Position numbers and translations under genes: made by a program. The notes under the pieces are model-generated. The model was not told where the DNA came from. It ran no database searches and saw only the letters and a program-made list of their open reading frames with translations. A stretch of DNA of 64,000 nt from Streptococcus mitis (GTDB taxonomy: Bacteria; Bacillota; Bacilli; Lactobacillales; Streptococcaceae), in NCBI RefSeq assembly GCF_000722695.1, contig NZ_JPFU01000012.1:217353-281352 (forward strand). The letters are read 5' to 3'. Shown one piece after another: positions 28,102-37,902 of this stretch (position 1 is the stretch's first letter; each line of letters opens with the position of its first letter).

Positions 28102-28154
28102 GACAATATAGCGTGATGATTGTAATTCTTTTGTCATTTTCCCTCCAGAAAATA

Positions 28155-28241
28155 AAAAAAGGAGAACAATATTTAACTGTTCTCCAAAATAAATTTATTA
28201 AAAAGAAAAACCCTGCCAAATTAATTTTTGGTAGGGTTTTT
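28155..28241 (-). terminator. Double terminator after rplJ-rplL
   Basis: The first hairpin met by polymerase is AAAAACCCTaCCAAA / TTTGGcAGGGTTTTT (28241-28206). The second is GGAGAACAGT / ATTGTTCTCC with a T7 tail (28185-28154). Both are on the minus strand. Confidence 0.85.
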
Positions 28242-28338
28242 GGTAGGAAACTAAATTAATTTATCAGTTTCTAAAATGTGTTCACGATTCTAAAAGGCTG
28301 ATACTATAGTATTCCGAATTCTAATTGGTATATGCCTC

Positions 28339-28707
28339 TTATTTAAGAGTAACTGAAGCTCCAGCTTCTTCCAATTTAGCTTTGATTTCTTCAGCTTCTG
28401 CAGTTGCAACGCCTTCTTTAACAAGTGCTGGTGCACCGTCAACAAGTTCTTTAGCTTCTTTAAGTCCAAGACCAGTGATTTCACGTACAACTTTGATAAC
28501 GCCAACTTTTTTGTCGCCTGCAGATGTCAATTCAACGTCGAATGAATCTTTAGCAGCACCAGCGTCAGCAGCACCAGCTGCAGCAACAGCTACAGGAGCA
28601 GCTGCAGTTACACCAAATTCTTCTTCGATAGCTTTTACAAGGTCGTTCAATTCAAGGATTGAAGCTTCTTTAATTTCAGCAATAATGTTTTCAATGTTCA
28701 ATGCCAT
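28339..28707 (-). CDS. rplL: Ribosomal protein bL12 (L7/L12)
   Basis: The acidic ribosomal stalk protein that recruits translation GTPases. It is 122 residues with an N-terminal dimerisation helix pair ([33 protein letters not shown]), an Ala/Gly hinge ([19 protein letters not shown]) and the C-terminal factor-binding domain ([25 protein letters not shown]). I chose the ATG at 28707 (MALNIEN) rather than the five-residue-longer frame, because GGAGG lies directly upstream. It is 74 bases after rplJ. A short hairpin (GCTACG/CGTAGC, 28761-28775) lies in that gap and may tune the L10:L12 ratio. Confidence 0.97.
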   Translation of the reverse strand: MALNIENIIAEIKEASILELNDLVKAIEEEFGVTAAAPVAVAAAGAADAGAAKDSFDVELTSAGDKKVGVIKVVREITGLGLKEAKELVDGAPALVKEGVATAEAEEIKAKLEEAGASVTLK

Positions 28708-28781
28708 TGTTATTTCCTCCAAATAAGTTTTAAATTTTATAATAGTTTTTTCGTAGCTAGGCTACGCTGCGTAGCTTAAGA

Positions 28782-29282
28782 TTAAGCTGCGTCTTCTTTG
28801 CTTTCTGCAACCGCTTTGACTGCAAGAGCAACGTTGCGCACTGGCGCTTGAAGTACAGAAAGGAGCATAGAAAGAAGTCCTTCGCGGTTTGGAAGAGTTG
28901 CAAGTGCAAGAATCTCTTCTTTAGATGCGACAGCGCCTTCGATTGCACCACCTTTGATTTCAAGTGCTTCAGCGTTTTTAGAAAAGTCGTTCAAGATTTT
29001 CGCTGGTGCGATAACATCTTCATTAGAAAATGCAATTGCAGATGGTCCAACAAATACAGATGCAAGATCTTCAAGACCAGCTTTTTCAGCTGCACGACGT
29101 AAGATTGAGTTTTTAATGACTTTATACTCAACTTCGCTTCCACGAAGCTCACGACGAAGAACTGTATCTTGCTCAACTGTCAAACCACGAGCGTCTACAA
29201 CGACGATAGCTGCAGCAGCTTTCATTTTCTCAGCTACTACGTCAACTAGTTCCGCTTTTTTAGCAATAATTGCTTCACTCAT
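28782..29282 (-). CDS. rplJ: Ribosomal protein uL10
   Basis: L10 anchors the L12 stalk dimers on 23S rRNA. The ATG at 29282 gives [36 protein letters not shown] and a 166-residue protein of normal length. The upstream 21-residue extension in the same frame is not credible, since the ribosome site GGAGG lies at 29292-29296. The C-terminal helix that binds L12 ([24 protein letters not shown]) is present. It is preceded by an L10 autoregulatory leader. Confidence 0.97.
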   Translation of the reverse strand: MSEAIIAKKAELVDVVAEKMKAAAAIVVVDARGLTVEQDTVLRRELRGSEVEYKVIKNSILRRAAEKAGLEDLASVFVGPSAIAFSNEDVIAPAKILNDFSKNAEALEIKGGAIEGAVASKEEILALATLPNREGLLSMLLSVLQAPVRNVALAVKAVAESKEDAA

Positions 29283-29295
29283 TAGTGTGTTCACC

Positions 29296-29460
29296 TCCGT
29301 TATTATTTTGCTTGGGGAATTTTTCCAAAAGAAAAACGCGCCCAAACCTAGACACGAAAGTACAATACGCTTCTTTTTACATGATACGTTTTGTCCTCGG
29401 TAGGATACTTATGAGTCAAGCTCCCCTACTGTCTTAGGCAGTTTTTTCAAACCGTATATA
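29296..29460 (-). ncRNA. L10 ribosomal protein leader
   Basis: The 170-base minus-strand leader of rplJ-rplL contains TCCTACCGAGGACAAAACG (about 29402-29384), which resembles the L10-binding kink-turn motif of Firmicute L10 leaders, and several paired segments. L10 binding here is known to repress its own operon in this phylum. The assignment rests on position and motif. Confidence 0.6.
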
Positions 29461-29489
29461 AGTATAGCATAGTCAAAAAAAGAATGCAA
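29461..29489 (-). promoter_or_regulatory. rplJ-rplL promoter
   Basis: -35 TTGCAT (29489-29484), 17-base spacer, -10 TATACT (29466-29461). It starts the L10 leader. Confidence 0.65.
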
Positions 29490-29532
29490 GATTTTTGCAA
29501 ACTTTTTTTAAACTTTTTTCGTGATTTTTCTT

Positions 29533-30792
29533 TTAAAGTTCTACTGTCAGTACTTGGCCTTGCTTAACAACCTGTTCTCCGGCGATATAAACATCATCTA
29601 CATCACTGGATTTGACAGCATAAACTAGGTGGGAAAGCATATTTTCTTGGGGTTGGAGATGGATTTTCCCTTGTGGTTGAATAACGAGAAAATCTGCCTG
29701 CTTGCCAACTTCCAGACTTCCTATCTGATTTTCCATTCCTAGAACCTTAGCCCCTTCGATTGTCAGTGCCTTGAGAGCCATTTCGATAGGAAATTGGCTG
29801 GCATCTCCACTTTTCATCTTCTGAAGAAGGGCTGCTGTCCGTCCTTCCTCAAACATATCCAGATTGTTATTGGAAGCAACCGAGTCAGTCGCAATTCCCA
29901 CTGCTACTCCCGCTTTTTGGAGCTGGATAATTGGAGCAATTCCTGATGCCAATTTGAGATTACTGATAGGATTATGCGCAATTGCCACTTGAGAAGTTGA
30001 CAAGCGTTTAATTTCTCGCTCGTTTAATTCTACTCCATGAGCAAAGACAGACGGATGATCTAAGTAACCCAGTTCTTCTAGAAAAGCGAGGGGGCGTTTG
30101 CCGTATCGTTTCAGGATAATGCCTGATTCCTCCTTGGTCTCCGCCACATGGATATGGATGGGAATGTCTAGCTCTTTTGCCATTCCCAAGCTCTCTTCCA
30201 GCAAATCTTTACTACAGCTGTAGGGAGAATGTGGGGCTACCATTACCATGAAATTTGGATTTTCATATCCTAAGATTTCCTCGATGATGGCCCGTGTTCT
30301 GCTTATAGTCTCAGCAGTCGTTTCTGCCTCTGAAGAAAAGAGAGTCGGTGAGAAATAGCAACGCATCTTAGAGACTTTCACTGCCTGATAAATTTGCTCA
30401 ATATTCACTCCATTGGGATTATACATATCATTGAATGTTGTTGTTCCTGACTGAAGCATCTCTGTCAGCGCTGCTTTGACCGCCTTGGTAGTCATGTCTG
30501 AAGTAAACTCAGCTTCTGCAGGCCAGATATAGTCATTGAGCCATTCATGGAGGTTGCTGTCGTCCCGAATTCCTCGCAAACCTGTCATAGCAGAATGGGT
30601 GTGGCAATTGACCAAGCCAGGCATAATCCAGGCTCCCTGATAGTCTATAATCTGCTCAGCTTGCTCTAAAATCTCTGGATTCTCTTGACCAACATAGATG
30701 ATTTGAGAATCCTTAACGGCTAAGATTCCATTCAGATAAACATGGAAATCTTGGTCACAAGTCACGATATTTACATGCTGATAGACTTTCAT
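29533..30792 (-). CDS. Amidohydrolase of the Atz/Trz (MTA/SAH deaminase-like) family
   Basis: A 419-residue metal-dependent hydrolase of the amidohydrolase superfamily. The metal ligands are VNCHTHSAMTGLRG (HxH, near residue 65), HIHVAETKEE (His, ~205), the AHGVELNEREI His (~235) and ATDSVASNNNLDMF (Asp, ~290). The closest common annotation is 5-methylthioadenosine/S-adenosylhomocysteine deaminase or chlorohydrolase. The true substrate cannot be decided by eye. The composite C-terminal barrel (GSLEVGKQADFLVI) is typical. It stands alone between the rpl operon and the ABC exporter genes. Confidence 0.85.
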   Translation of the reverse strand: MKVYQHVNIVTCDQDFHVYLNGILAVKDSQIIYVGQENPEILEQAEQIIDYQGAWIMPGLVNCHTHSAMTGLRGIRDDSNLHEWLNDYIWPAEAEFTSDMTTKAVKAALTEMLQSGTTTFNDMYNPNGVNIEQIYQAVKVSKMRCYFSPTLFSSEAETTAETISRTRAIIEEILGYENPNFMVMVAPHSPYSCSKDLLEESLGMAKELDIPIHIHVAETKEESGIILKRYGKRPLAFLEELGYLDHPSVFAHGVELNEREIKRLSTSQVAIAHNPISNLKLASGIAPIIQLQKAGVAVGIATDSVASNNNLDMFEEGRTAALLQKMKSGDASQFPIEMALKALTIEGAKVLGMENQIGSLEVGKQADFLVIQPQGKIHLQPQENMLSHLVYAVKSSDVDDVYIAGEQVVKQGQVLTVEL

Positions 30793-30850
30793 TCTAGGCT
30801 CCTTTTCTAAAAGACAATTTACAGTGAATAATTTTTCTAGCTATTGTAAC

Positions 30851-30879
30851 AAAAAAGTCACCCGAAGGCAACTTTTTTT
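30851..30879 (-). terminator. Terminator of the heterodimeric ABC exporter genes
   Basis: The stem AAAGTTGCC / GGTGACTTT has a TTCG tetraloop and T-runs on both strands, so it may work in both directions. Confidence 0.8.
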
Positions 30880-30906
30880 GGCCATAAGATTTTAAAATAG
30901 AAAGGA

Positions 30907-32655
30907 TTATTCAGAGCTAAAAGCTGCAGCTTGCTGCATTTGGTAATACTTGCCCTTCCTATCCATAAGGTCCTGATGGTTCCCATACTCAACAATATCA
31001 CCATCCACTAAGACTAGAATCATATCCGCATCCTGAATGGTTGACAAGCGGTGGGCAATGATAAAGCTTGTGCGCCCCTTCATGAGTTTAGCAAAGGCAT
31101 CCTGTACCAGCACTTCTGTCCGCGTATCGATGGATGAAGTTGCTTCGTCTAAGATAAGAATCTTTGGAATAGCCAGAAAGACTCGGGCGATGGTCAAGAG
31201 CTGGGCTTGCCCAACAGAGAGAGAGTCTCCTGCATTTTCCAACTTGGTATCATAGCCCTGTGGCAACTGTTGGATAAAAAAGTCTGCATTGGCTGCTTTG
31301 GCAGCAGCAATCACTTGCTCCCGACTGGCATCAGGATTGCCAAAGGCAATATTGTCATGAATGGTTCCTTGCTTGAGCCAGGTTTCTTGGAGCACCATCC
31401 CAAACTGCTGTCTCAATGATGCTCGGGTATAGTCATAAATGGATTGGTTGTCTAGCAAGATATCTCCCGAGTTAATAGGATAAAAACGCATGAGGAGATT
31501 GATAAGAGTTGATTTTCCAGCTCCTGTCGGACCAACGATGGCCACCTTGCTACCAGCCGGAATATCAATAGACAAATCCTTAATCAAAATCTTTTCAGGA
31601 TGGTAGCCAAAAGAAACCTGTTTAAAGGAAATGGCTCCCTTAACCTGGTCACTGGTCAAGACTTCCTTACCTGTTTCAGCTACCTCAGGACTTTCTAAGA
31701 CAGCATAGACACGCTCTGCACAAGCCAGAGCACTTTGCAACTCAGCTAGCACTGAAGAAATATCGTTAAAGGGCTTGGTATACTGCTGAACATAGTTCAA
31801 AAAAGTCACTAAGCGTCCAATGGTCAAGGTAGAGCCTATCATGATACGATAAGCTCCCACTCCAGCTAGAAGGGCATAAATGAGCGCATTTACAAAGCGA
31901 GTCGAAGGATTAACCGTTGATGAATAAAAGATGGCTGACTGAGAATAACCTGCATAGTTATCATTAGCCTCACGCAGCCTTTGGATAAACTCTTCCTGAG
32001 CATTGAAAGATTGAATAATAGTCTGCTGGCTCAACGATTCTTCAATCAACTGAGTCTGAATTCCCCTAGTCTCTGTTTGCTTTTGGAAGAGATGATAAGA
32101 TCTCTTGGCAATAAAGCGTGAGATTACCATAGACAGTGGCGTCAACAATAAGACTAAGAGAGTCATGAGGAGATGGATTTGGAGCATGGCTAGAATACTA
32201 ACCAAAATCATCAAGACGCCAATGAAAAATTGGTTAAAAATCATGGCCAAGCCAGCTACCAACTGTTCTATGTCCGTTGTTACACGACTGACCATCTCCC
32301 CACTGCCTTGCCGATCCACCAAAGCAATCGGTAACCGATGGAGCTTATGGATGATTCGCTCTCGTAAATCTTTGGTATAAGAGAAGATTAGGCGATTATA
32401 GAGGAGAGGATTGATCCATTGAACTAGGGTATTTCCTATGACTACCAAGATCATCTGAATGAAAATCTGCCAAAAAACTAGCGAAGACTCAGCCACTAGA
32501 ACCTGGTCGATGACCTGCCCAATCAGAATAGGTAGGTAGATTGATAAGCCAACCTGAGCAATAGTTCCTAGAAAGGCTAGAAAAAGGAGGAAGGGATGGC
32601 TTGCTAAATCTACGGCTAAACGTTTGAGCGTCTGGTTTGCGGTTTGTCGTCTCAT
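30907..32655 (-). CDS. ABC exporter half-transporter (subunit B)
   Basis: A 582-residue fused membrane-ATPase protein of the multidrug exporter type. Six membrane helices (about residues 20-290) are followed by an ATPase domain with Walker A GPTGAGKST, signature SVGQAQ, Walker B ILILDEATSSIDTRTE and H-loop AHR. The signature SVGQ deviates slightly from LSGGQ, which is common in one half of heterodimeric exporters. The start is the ATG at 32655 (MRRQTANQ) with AAGGAGG seven bases upstream, one base after the stop of its partner gene. The pair likely exports peptides, lipids or drugs. The substrate is unknown. Confidence 0.9.
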   Translation of the reverse strand: MRRQTANQTLKRLAVDLASHPFLLFLAFLGTIAQVGLSIYLPILIGQVIDQVLVAESSLVFWQIFIQMILVVIGNTLVQWINPLLYNRLIFSYTKDLRERIIHKLHRLPIALVDRQGSGEMVSRVTTDIEQLVAGLAMIFNQFFIGVLMILVSILAMLQIHLLMTLLVLLLTPLSMVISRFIAKRSYHLFQKQTETRGIQTQLIEESLSQQTIIQSFNAQEEFIQRLREANDNYAGYSQSAIFYSSTVNPSTRFVNALIYALLAGVGAYRIMIGSTLTIGRLVTFLNYVQQYTKPFNDISSVLAELQSALACAERVYAVLESPEVAETGKEVLTSDQVKGAISFKQVSFGYHPEKILIKDLSIDIPAGSKVAIVGPTGAGKSTLINLLMRFYPINSGDILLDNQSIYDYTRASLRQQFGMVLQETWLKQGTIHDNIAFGNPDASREQVIAAAKAANADFFIQQLPQGYDTKLENAGDSLSVGQAQLLTIARVFLAIPKILILDEATSSIDTRTEVLVQDAFAKLMKGRTSFIIAHRLSTIQDADMILVLVDGDIVEYGNHQDLMDRKGKYYQMQQAAAFSSE

Positions 32656-32656
32656 G

Positions 32657-34381
32657 CTAGTCCTCCTTTCCATGTTGGGATGCATTGATTTCCCGATAGA
32701 CTTGGCTAGTCTTCATCAAGTCATCGTGCTTGCCAATAGCTAGTAGCTCACCTTTTTCCAAAAGGAGAATCTGGTCAGCCATCTGTAAAGTTGAGGGTCG
32801 TTGAGAAATCAAGATTAAGCTCGTGTCTGGCAAATTTTCTCGGATAGCTTTCAAGAACTTGGACTCTGTGATGGTGTCGAGGGCTGAGGTCGCATCATCT
32901 AGGATGAGGAACGGAGCTTGGTGCAAGACTGCTCGTGCGATAGACAGCCTTTGTTTTTGTCCGCCTGAGAAATTTCGCCCTCCTGCCTCAACTAGGGCAT
33001 CCAAAAGTCCTTCCTTTTCACTGACAAAATCCTTGGCTTGCGCAATCTCCAAGGCCTGCCAGAGTTCTCGGTCAGTCACTTCTTGATTTAAGCCTAGAGT
33101 TAAGTTGGAACGAATAGTTCCCTTAAAGAGTTCGACCTTTTGTGGCACATAAGAAATCCAAGACCGCCATTGCTCAAGATTACGAGGACTACGTCCATCT
33201 CGATAAAGGTCAATGCTTCCCTTGTCTGCTAGATAAAGTCCAAGTAAGACTTGCACCAAGCTTGATTTACCAGAACCCGTCCCTCCGATGATACCGAGGA
33301 TTTGCCCTTGACTCATATCAAAGGAAATGTCTCTCAGAGAAGGCTGGGCCGCATCAGGATAGGTAAATGTCATTTCTTGGACTTGTAAAACCTGATTACT
33401 GGTATCTTGCTTTTGTTCTAACTCTGAATGGATATCTTCTGGAGTTTCGGCAAAGACTTCCTCGATTCGCTTGGCTGAGATGTAGGACTGGTTGAGAGAA
33501 TTGATCAGCATGGCTAGCTTGACCAATTCTACCAAAATCTGCAAGAGGTAGTTGATGAGGGCAATCAGGGCACCTTGACTGAGTCCCCCTCCTTGAATTG
33601 AAATATAACCCTGCCAGATGATGATGAGGAGAGTTCCATTGACAATCAGATAGGTCAGAGGGGTTAATAAACTAGACCAGAAACCTGTTTTTTCTTGTAA
33701 TTTGGCATAAACTTGATTAAGGGTTTGAAAAATCTGTAACTCTCGTTTTTCTTGTCCAAAAGCACGAATAACCCGCATCCCTTGTAGTTGCTGGCGCGTT
33801 TCCTGAACCAGTTGGTCTGTTTTCTTTCTCAGACTACTGTAGAGAGGATTGACCAGTCGAGAGAGCCCTACAATGACAATCGTCAAAATCACAACCATAA
33901 CCAAGAACCAGAAAGTCAGTTCAGCCGAGATGCGATAGGCCATAAAAATGGCACCAAAAACGATAATAGGGGCTCTCAAAAATAGGCGCAAGAATTGATT
34001 AATACCAGTCTGAATCTGATAGGTGTCCGAAGTCAAACGAGTCACCAAGCTTGAAGTTGTCAGACGGTCTCTGCTATCCTTGGGTAGGGAAAGAATATGA
34101 CGATAGAGGTCGTTTGTCAATTCTTTGGCAAATCCAACCGCAGCCTTAGCTGAGTAAAACTGAGCTACCAAGGCCACTACAACACCAATCACTGCAAAGA
34201 TAAGGAGTAGGCCAATCTGCATCCATAGATGCCCTTGATCTCTCTGGGGCAAGGATTGGTCAACAATCCCTGCAATCACCATGGGAACCAGGAGCTCAAA
34301 AACAGCTTCTAGTAGCTTGAACAAGGGTGCTAAAATCGATTCTTTGATGTAGGGTTTAAAGTAAGATAGTAAGTGTTTCAT
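32657..34381 (-). CDS. ABC exporter half-transporter (subunit A)
   Basis: A 574-residue exporter half with an N-terminal six-helix membrane domain (first helix LVPMVIAGIVDQ region) and an ATPase domain: Walker A GGTGSGKSS, signature FSGGQKQR, Walker B FLILDDATSALDT. The Walker B has Asp in place of the catalytic Glu (DDAT not DEAT), which makes this the likely degenerate site partner in a heterodimer with the following gene, whose Walker B keeps Glu. The two genes are one base apart and share a terminator. Confidence 0.9.
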   Translation of the reverse strand: MKHLLSYFKPYIKESILAPLFKLLEAVFELLVPMVIAGIVDQSLPQRDQGHLWMQIGLLLIFAVIGVVVALVAQFYSAKAAVGFAKELTNDLYRHILSLPKDSRDRLTTSSLVTRLTSDTYQIQTGINQFLRLFLRAPIIVFGAIFMAYRISAELTFWFLVMVVILTIVIVGLSRLVNPLYSSLRKKTDQLVQETRQQLQGMRVIRAFGQEKRELQIFQTLNQVYAKLQEKTGFWSSLLTPLTYLIVNGTLLIIIWQGYISIQGGGLSQGALIALINYLLQILVELVKLAMLINSLNQSYISAKRIEEVFAETPEDIHSELEQKQDTSNQVLQVQEMTFTYPDAAQPSLRDISFDMSQGQILGIIGGTGSGKSSLVQVLLGLYLADKGSIDLYRDGRSPRNLEQWRSWISYVPQKVELFKGTIRSNLTLGLNQEVTDRELWQALEIAQAKDFVSEKEGLLDALVEAGGRNFSGGQKQRLSIARAVLHQAPFLILDDATSALDTITESKFLKAIRENLPDTSLILISQRPSTLQMADQILLLEKGELLAIGKHDDLMKTSQVYREINASQHGKED

Positions 34382-34410
34382 AAATCCCTTCTATTCTTAT
34401 TCTGAAAATG

Positions 34411-34431
34411 AAGAAAGTGGGAAGCTCCCAC
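34411..34431 (-). terminator. Terminator of msrAB
   Basis: The stem GTGGGAG / CTTCCCAC is followed by TTTCTT on the minus strand. Confidence 0.65.
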
Positions 34432-34441
34432 CCTCTCAATT

Positions 34442-35380
34442 TTATTTGTTTAAGTAAGGCAATAAATAGCCATATCCTGCTTCGTCCATCTCATACTTGG
34501 CCACAAAGCGTAAGGAAGCAGAATTGATACAGTAACGCAGACCACCTAACTCCCGAGGTCCATCTGTAAAAACATGACCCAAGTGAGCATTTCCTGAACG
34601 AGAACGAACTTCAATTCGCTCCATTCCATGGCTGAGATCCTTGTAATAATGAATCAATTCCTTGGAAATCGGACGGCTGAAACTTGGCCAACCACAACCT
34701 GAAGCAAACTTATCCTTAGCAAAGAAGAGTGGCTCACCCGTCGTAATGTCTACATAAATCCCTTCTTCAAATGTTTGGTCATAGGCATTGGTAAACGGCG
34801 CCTCTGTAGCAGCTTCTTGGGTGACACGATAAGACTCTTCAGTTAAGCTTTTCTTCAACACTTCTTGACTAGGCTTTTCATAATTTGATGCATCAATCAA
34901 TGGCTTCTCAGCATCGGTCACATCGATATGACAGTAACCCGAAGGATTTTTCTTAAGATAGTCTTGGTGGTAATCTTCTGCCAAAATGTAGTGGCGCAGT
35001 CTCTCCACTTCTACTGCAATCTTTCGACCCAGCAGGCGCTCCTGCTCCTGTACCACTGTATAGATAGTCGGCAAATCTGCTTCATCTTGGTAATAAATCC
35101 CAGTTCGATATTGGCGACCACGATCATTCCCTTGTTGATTAATCGATAAAGGATCGATGACTCGGAAATAATAAAGTAAAATCTCTCTGAGTGACACTGC
35201 ATTCTCATCATAAATCACTTGAACCGTTTCTGCATGGTCTGTTTCCTTAAGAAGCTGATAATTGGTCGTTTCAACTTGCCCATTAGCATATCCGACACTG
35301 GTTACTAACACTCCAGAAATTCGTGAAAAATACTCCTCTAGACCCCAAAAACAACCACCTGCTAGATAAATTTCTGCCAT
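34442..35380 (-). CDS. msrAB: Peptide methionine sulfoxide reductase MsrA-MsrB fusion
   Basis: A bifunctional repair enzyme of 312 residues. Residues 1-~160 form MsrA (nucleophile Cys10 in [11 protein letters not shown]), which reduces the S epimer of methionine sulfoxide. Residues about 175-312 form MsrB ([41 protein letters not shown] with the catalytic Cys), which reduces the R epimer. No signal peptide is seen, so this is the cytosolic form, unlike the exported three-domain versions. It is monocistronic, with a BOX upstream. Confidence 0.95.
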   Translation of the reverse strand: MAEIYLAGGCFWGLEEYFSRISGVLVTSVGYANGQVETTNYQLLKETDHAETVQVIYDENAVSLREILLYYFRVIDPLSINQQGNDRGRQYRTGIYYQDEADLPTIYTVVQEQERLLGRKIAVEVERLRHYILAEDYHQDYLKKNPSGYCHIDVTDAEKPLIDASNYEKPSQEVLKKSLTEESYRVTQEAATEAPFTNAYDQTFEEGIYVDITTGEPLFFAKDKFASGCGWPSFSRPISKELIHYYKDLSHGMERIEVRSRSGNAHLGHVFTDGPRELGGLRYCINSASLRFVAKYEMDEAGYGYLLPYLNK

Positions 35381-35410
35381 CTTTATTTCTCCTTTATCAA
35401 GTTTTTAACT

Positions 35411-35526
35411 AATACTCTTCGAAAATCTCTTCAAACCACGTCAGCTTACATCTGCAACCTCAAAACACTGTTTTGAGCAGCCTGTGGCTAGCTTCCTAGT
35501 TTGCTCTTTGATTTTCATTAAGTATA
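35411..35526 (+). repeat. BOX element between thrB and msrAB
   Basis: In plus orientation: boxA (AATACTCTTCGAAAATCTCT, 35411-35430), a short middle part (CATCTGCAACCTCAAAACAC) and boxC (CTAGTTTGCTCTTTGATTTT). It lies between the thrB terminator and msrAB. Confidence 0.92.
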
Positions 35527-35537
35527 AACTTCTTTTC

Positions 35538-35584
35538 AAAAAAAGGATAGGAAGCCCTCTGGTCAAGAGTTTCCCCATCCTATC
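35538..35584 (-). terminator. Terminator of hom-thrB
   Basis: A GATAGGA / TCCTATC stem with a large loop and T7 tail on the minus strand lies 10 bases past the thrB stop. Confidence 0.7.
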
Positions 35585-35593
35585 TTCTATTCT

Positions 35594-36463
35594 TTATTTT
35601 GCTTGGACACGGACACCTTGCGTATCAACTTTCAAGTCATGCAGTTTTCCTTTGAAGGGTTGTTTTTCCAATTCTGCCTTAATCGTTGGCATCTTGTCAT
35701 GAGAAGCCAAGACCATAACTGTCGGCCCAGCACCAGAGAGGTAGGTTGCATAGGCACCATTTTCTTTGGCCACTTGCTTAATCGTCGCAAATTCTCTCAC
35801 CAAGTCCTGACGGTAGCGCTCGTGGAAGAGGTCTCCCTCGATTGCTTGACCAGCTGTCACCATATCTCCTGCCAACAAGGCAGCAACCGCCACATTGGCG
35901 ATAGAACTAGCAGCAACAGCTTCCTTGTAAGACAATTTCTTAGGTAAGACGCCACGGCTGTCTCGAGTACGCAATTCATAGTTTGGAATGTAGGCTAGGA
36001 AATCACATTCTGGGAAATCTGCCACAATAGCTGAAACTTGCCCATCAACAGAGCTTGCAATAACGAGATTACCATAAATAGCTGGAGCCACATTGTCTGG
36101 ATGCCCTTCAATCTTAGTAGCCAATTGCAATTTTTCATGGTCTGACAAGTTGAGCTGACCCAGTTGGTTGGCTAGTTCAATCCCAGCAACAATAACCGAG
36201 CTAGAAGAACCCAAACCACGCGCCAAGGGAACATCACTGGTCATTTTCAAGCGTCTAGGTTTCAAATCTGGTACAATTTGCAGGGCGATTTTGAGCAATA
36301 GATTACGCTCGTCATGAGGAATCCATTTGCCAATCTGGTGTTCAATCAGCCACTCTTCTCGTTCTTCGCAAACCTCGATTTGAAGATACTTGGTTACAGC
36401 TACACCGACCGAGTCAAATCCTGGCCCGATATTGGCACTAGTTGCAGGTACAATAATCTTCAT
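35594..36463 (-). CDS. thrB: Homoserine kinase
   Basis: ThrB phosphorylates homoserine for threonine synthesis. It is a 289-residue GHMP kinase with [20 protein letters not shown] at the start, the ATP-loop [16 protein letters not shown] near residue 80, and the third motif [14 protein letters not shown] near residue 250. It starts one base after the hom stop (36465-36467), so it is coupled to hom. Confidence 0.96.
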   Translation of the reverse strand: MKIIVPATSANIGPGFDSVGVAVTKYLQIEVCEEREEWLIEHQIGKWIPHDERNLLLKIALQIVPDLKPRRLKMTSDVPLARGLGSSSSVIVAGIELANQLGQLNLSDHEKLQLATKIEGHPDNVAPAIYGNLVIASSVDGQVSAIVADFPECDFLAYIPNYELRTRDSRGVLPKKLSYKEAVAASSIANVAVAALLAGDMVTAGQAIEGDLFHERYRQDLVREFATIKQVAKENGAYATYLSGAGPTVMVLASHDKMPTIKAELEKQPFKGKLHDLKVDTQGVRVQAK

Positions 36464-36464
36464 C

Positions 36465-37751
36465 TTATTCTCCTAGCACCTTGAAGGTATTCAAGAGGTC
36501 GAATTCTGAAACCTTCTTCAATTCAGCTGAAACATTTTCAAGTTGGGCTTTATTAATCTTATGTGTAATGATGACCACACGTGCCTTGTCACCTTCTTTT
36601 CCGTCTTGAAGGATTTGCTTGAAGGAAATATCTTGAGCATTAAAGATTTCAGCCAACTTCAAGACCTGACCTTTTGAGTCTGGAGCCAAGATTGAGAAGT
36701 AGTAATTTGCTTTGACATCCTCTGGATTTGCCAAGACTAAGTCACGGCTGTATTCGTTGAAGTCTTTACCAATGGTACCATCATTCAAGCGACGAACGAT
36801 ACGGACAATATCCGCCACCACACTTGTTGCAGTTGGTTTTTGACCAGCACCTGGTCCATAGTACATAGACTCGCCGATACCGATAGATTCTACAAAGACA
36901 GCGTTCATCACTCCATTCACACTGGCAAGTGGGTGTGCTTTAGGAAGGAAGGTTGGAGTTACTTCTGCAGCAATTCCTGAAGGAGTTTCCTCAATAGAAC
37001 CAACCAATTTCACTACATAGCCAAGTTCTTGGGCTACAGCTACGTCTTCTGGTGTGATGTTGCGGATTCCCTTGTGGGCTACATCGTCAAATGCAACCTC
37101 CATACCAAAAGCAAATTGGCTCAAAATAACCATCTTGTAGGCCGCATCAATCCCATCCACGTCATTTGTCGGGTCGCTTTCTGCAAAACCTAGTCTTTGC
37201 GCTTCCGCAAGAGCATCATCGTAAGACCAGCCTTCTTCCACCATCTTGGTCATCATGAAGTTGGAAGTTCCGTTAACGACTCCAAGCACGCGCGTGACTT
37301 TATCAGAAGCCAAGGAATTTGCTAAAGTACGAAGAATTGGAATCCCACCAGCTACTGCTGCCTCGTAGTAAAGTGCTACCTTGTTAGCTTGAGCGATTTC
37401 TAACAATTCTGCACCATGGACAGCCAAAAGGTCCTTATTGGCAGTAACAACGTGTTTCCCAGCTTCCAAGGCACGAGTGATAAAAGTCTTAGCAGGTTCG
37501 ATACGCCCCATCAATTCCACTACGATGGTAATATCTTGGTCTGATAAAATATCATCCACATTGGTTACAAAGTTAAAGTCATTCCCTGCTGCAAGCAAGC
37601 GATTCTTTTCATCTTCATCCTTGACCAATACCTTAGCAACTTCAATCTCTGAATGTGCTGATTGATTGATTTTTTCTCCATTTTCCTTTAGGAGGAAAGG
37701 CACGCCACTTGCAACGGTACCAAATCCTAGTAAAGCAATTTTAACTGTCAT
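36465..37751 (-). CDS. hom: Homoserine dehydrogenase
   Basis: Hom reduces aspartate semialdehyde to homoserine with NAD(P)H, the branch point to threonine and methionine. It is 428 residues from the ATG at 37751 ([16 protein letters not shown], Rossmann loop). The catalytic lysine lies in [13 protein letters not shown] and the [18 protein letters not shown] block binds substrate. The C-terminal ACT domain (about 350-428, [21 protein letters not shown]) suggests threonine feedback. The frame extending to 37784 was rejected because a GGAGA ribosome site precedes 37751. Confidence 0.96.
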   Translation of the reverse strand: MTVKIALLGFGTVASGVPFLLKENGEKINQSAHSEIEVAKVLVKDEDEKNRLLAAGNDFNFVTNVDDILSDQDITIVVELMGRIEPAKTFITRALEAGKHVVTANKDLLAVHGAELLEIAQANKVALYYEAAVAGGIPILRTLANSLASDKVTRVLGVVNGTSNFMMTKMVEEGWSYDDALAEAQRLGFAESDPTNDVDGIDAAYKMVILSQFAFGMEVAFDDVAHKGIRNITPEDVAVAQELGYVVKLVGSIEETPSGIAAEVTPTFLPKAHPLASVNGVMNAVFVESIGIGESMYYGPGAGQKPTATSVVADIVRIVRRLNDGTIGKDFNEYSRDLVLANPEDVKANYYFSILAPDSKGQVLKLAEIFNAQDISFKQILQDGKEGDKARVVIITHKINKAQLENVSAELKKVSEFDLLNTFKVLGE

Positions 37752-37843
37752 GTTTGTCTCCTCGAAATTTTCTAATATAGCCATTATAACAGAATTTTGT
37801 GAAAATTCCTATTATAGTAAATCACTATTTCAGTCTAGAAAAG

Positions 37844-37865
37844 AAAAAACGAATCAAACGATTCG
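37844..37865 (-). terminator. Terminator of mecA
   Basis: The perfect stem CGAATCG / CGATTCG (7 bp, CGAATCGTTTGATTCG) is followed by TTTTTT on the minus strand. Confidence 0.85.
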
Positions 37866-37902
37866 CTCTTCTTAAAATCTGAAAATAGCTTTCCAGAAAT
37901 GA

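Noticed and set aside
27980..28219. 79-codon minus frame across the BOX
   Set aside because: Most of it is the translated BOX and a terminator. The same peptide stretch appears wherever a BOX is read in that frame.
28753..28775. Full terminator between rplJ and rplL
   Set aside because: The GCTACG/CGTAGC stem is short and not directly followed by Ts. At most it is an attenuator.
29282..29345. Longer rplJ with an N-terminal extension
   Set aside because: The extension is leader RNA (L10 leader) and would give a non-family N-terminus.
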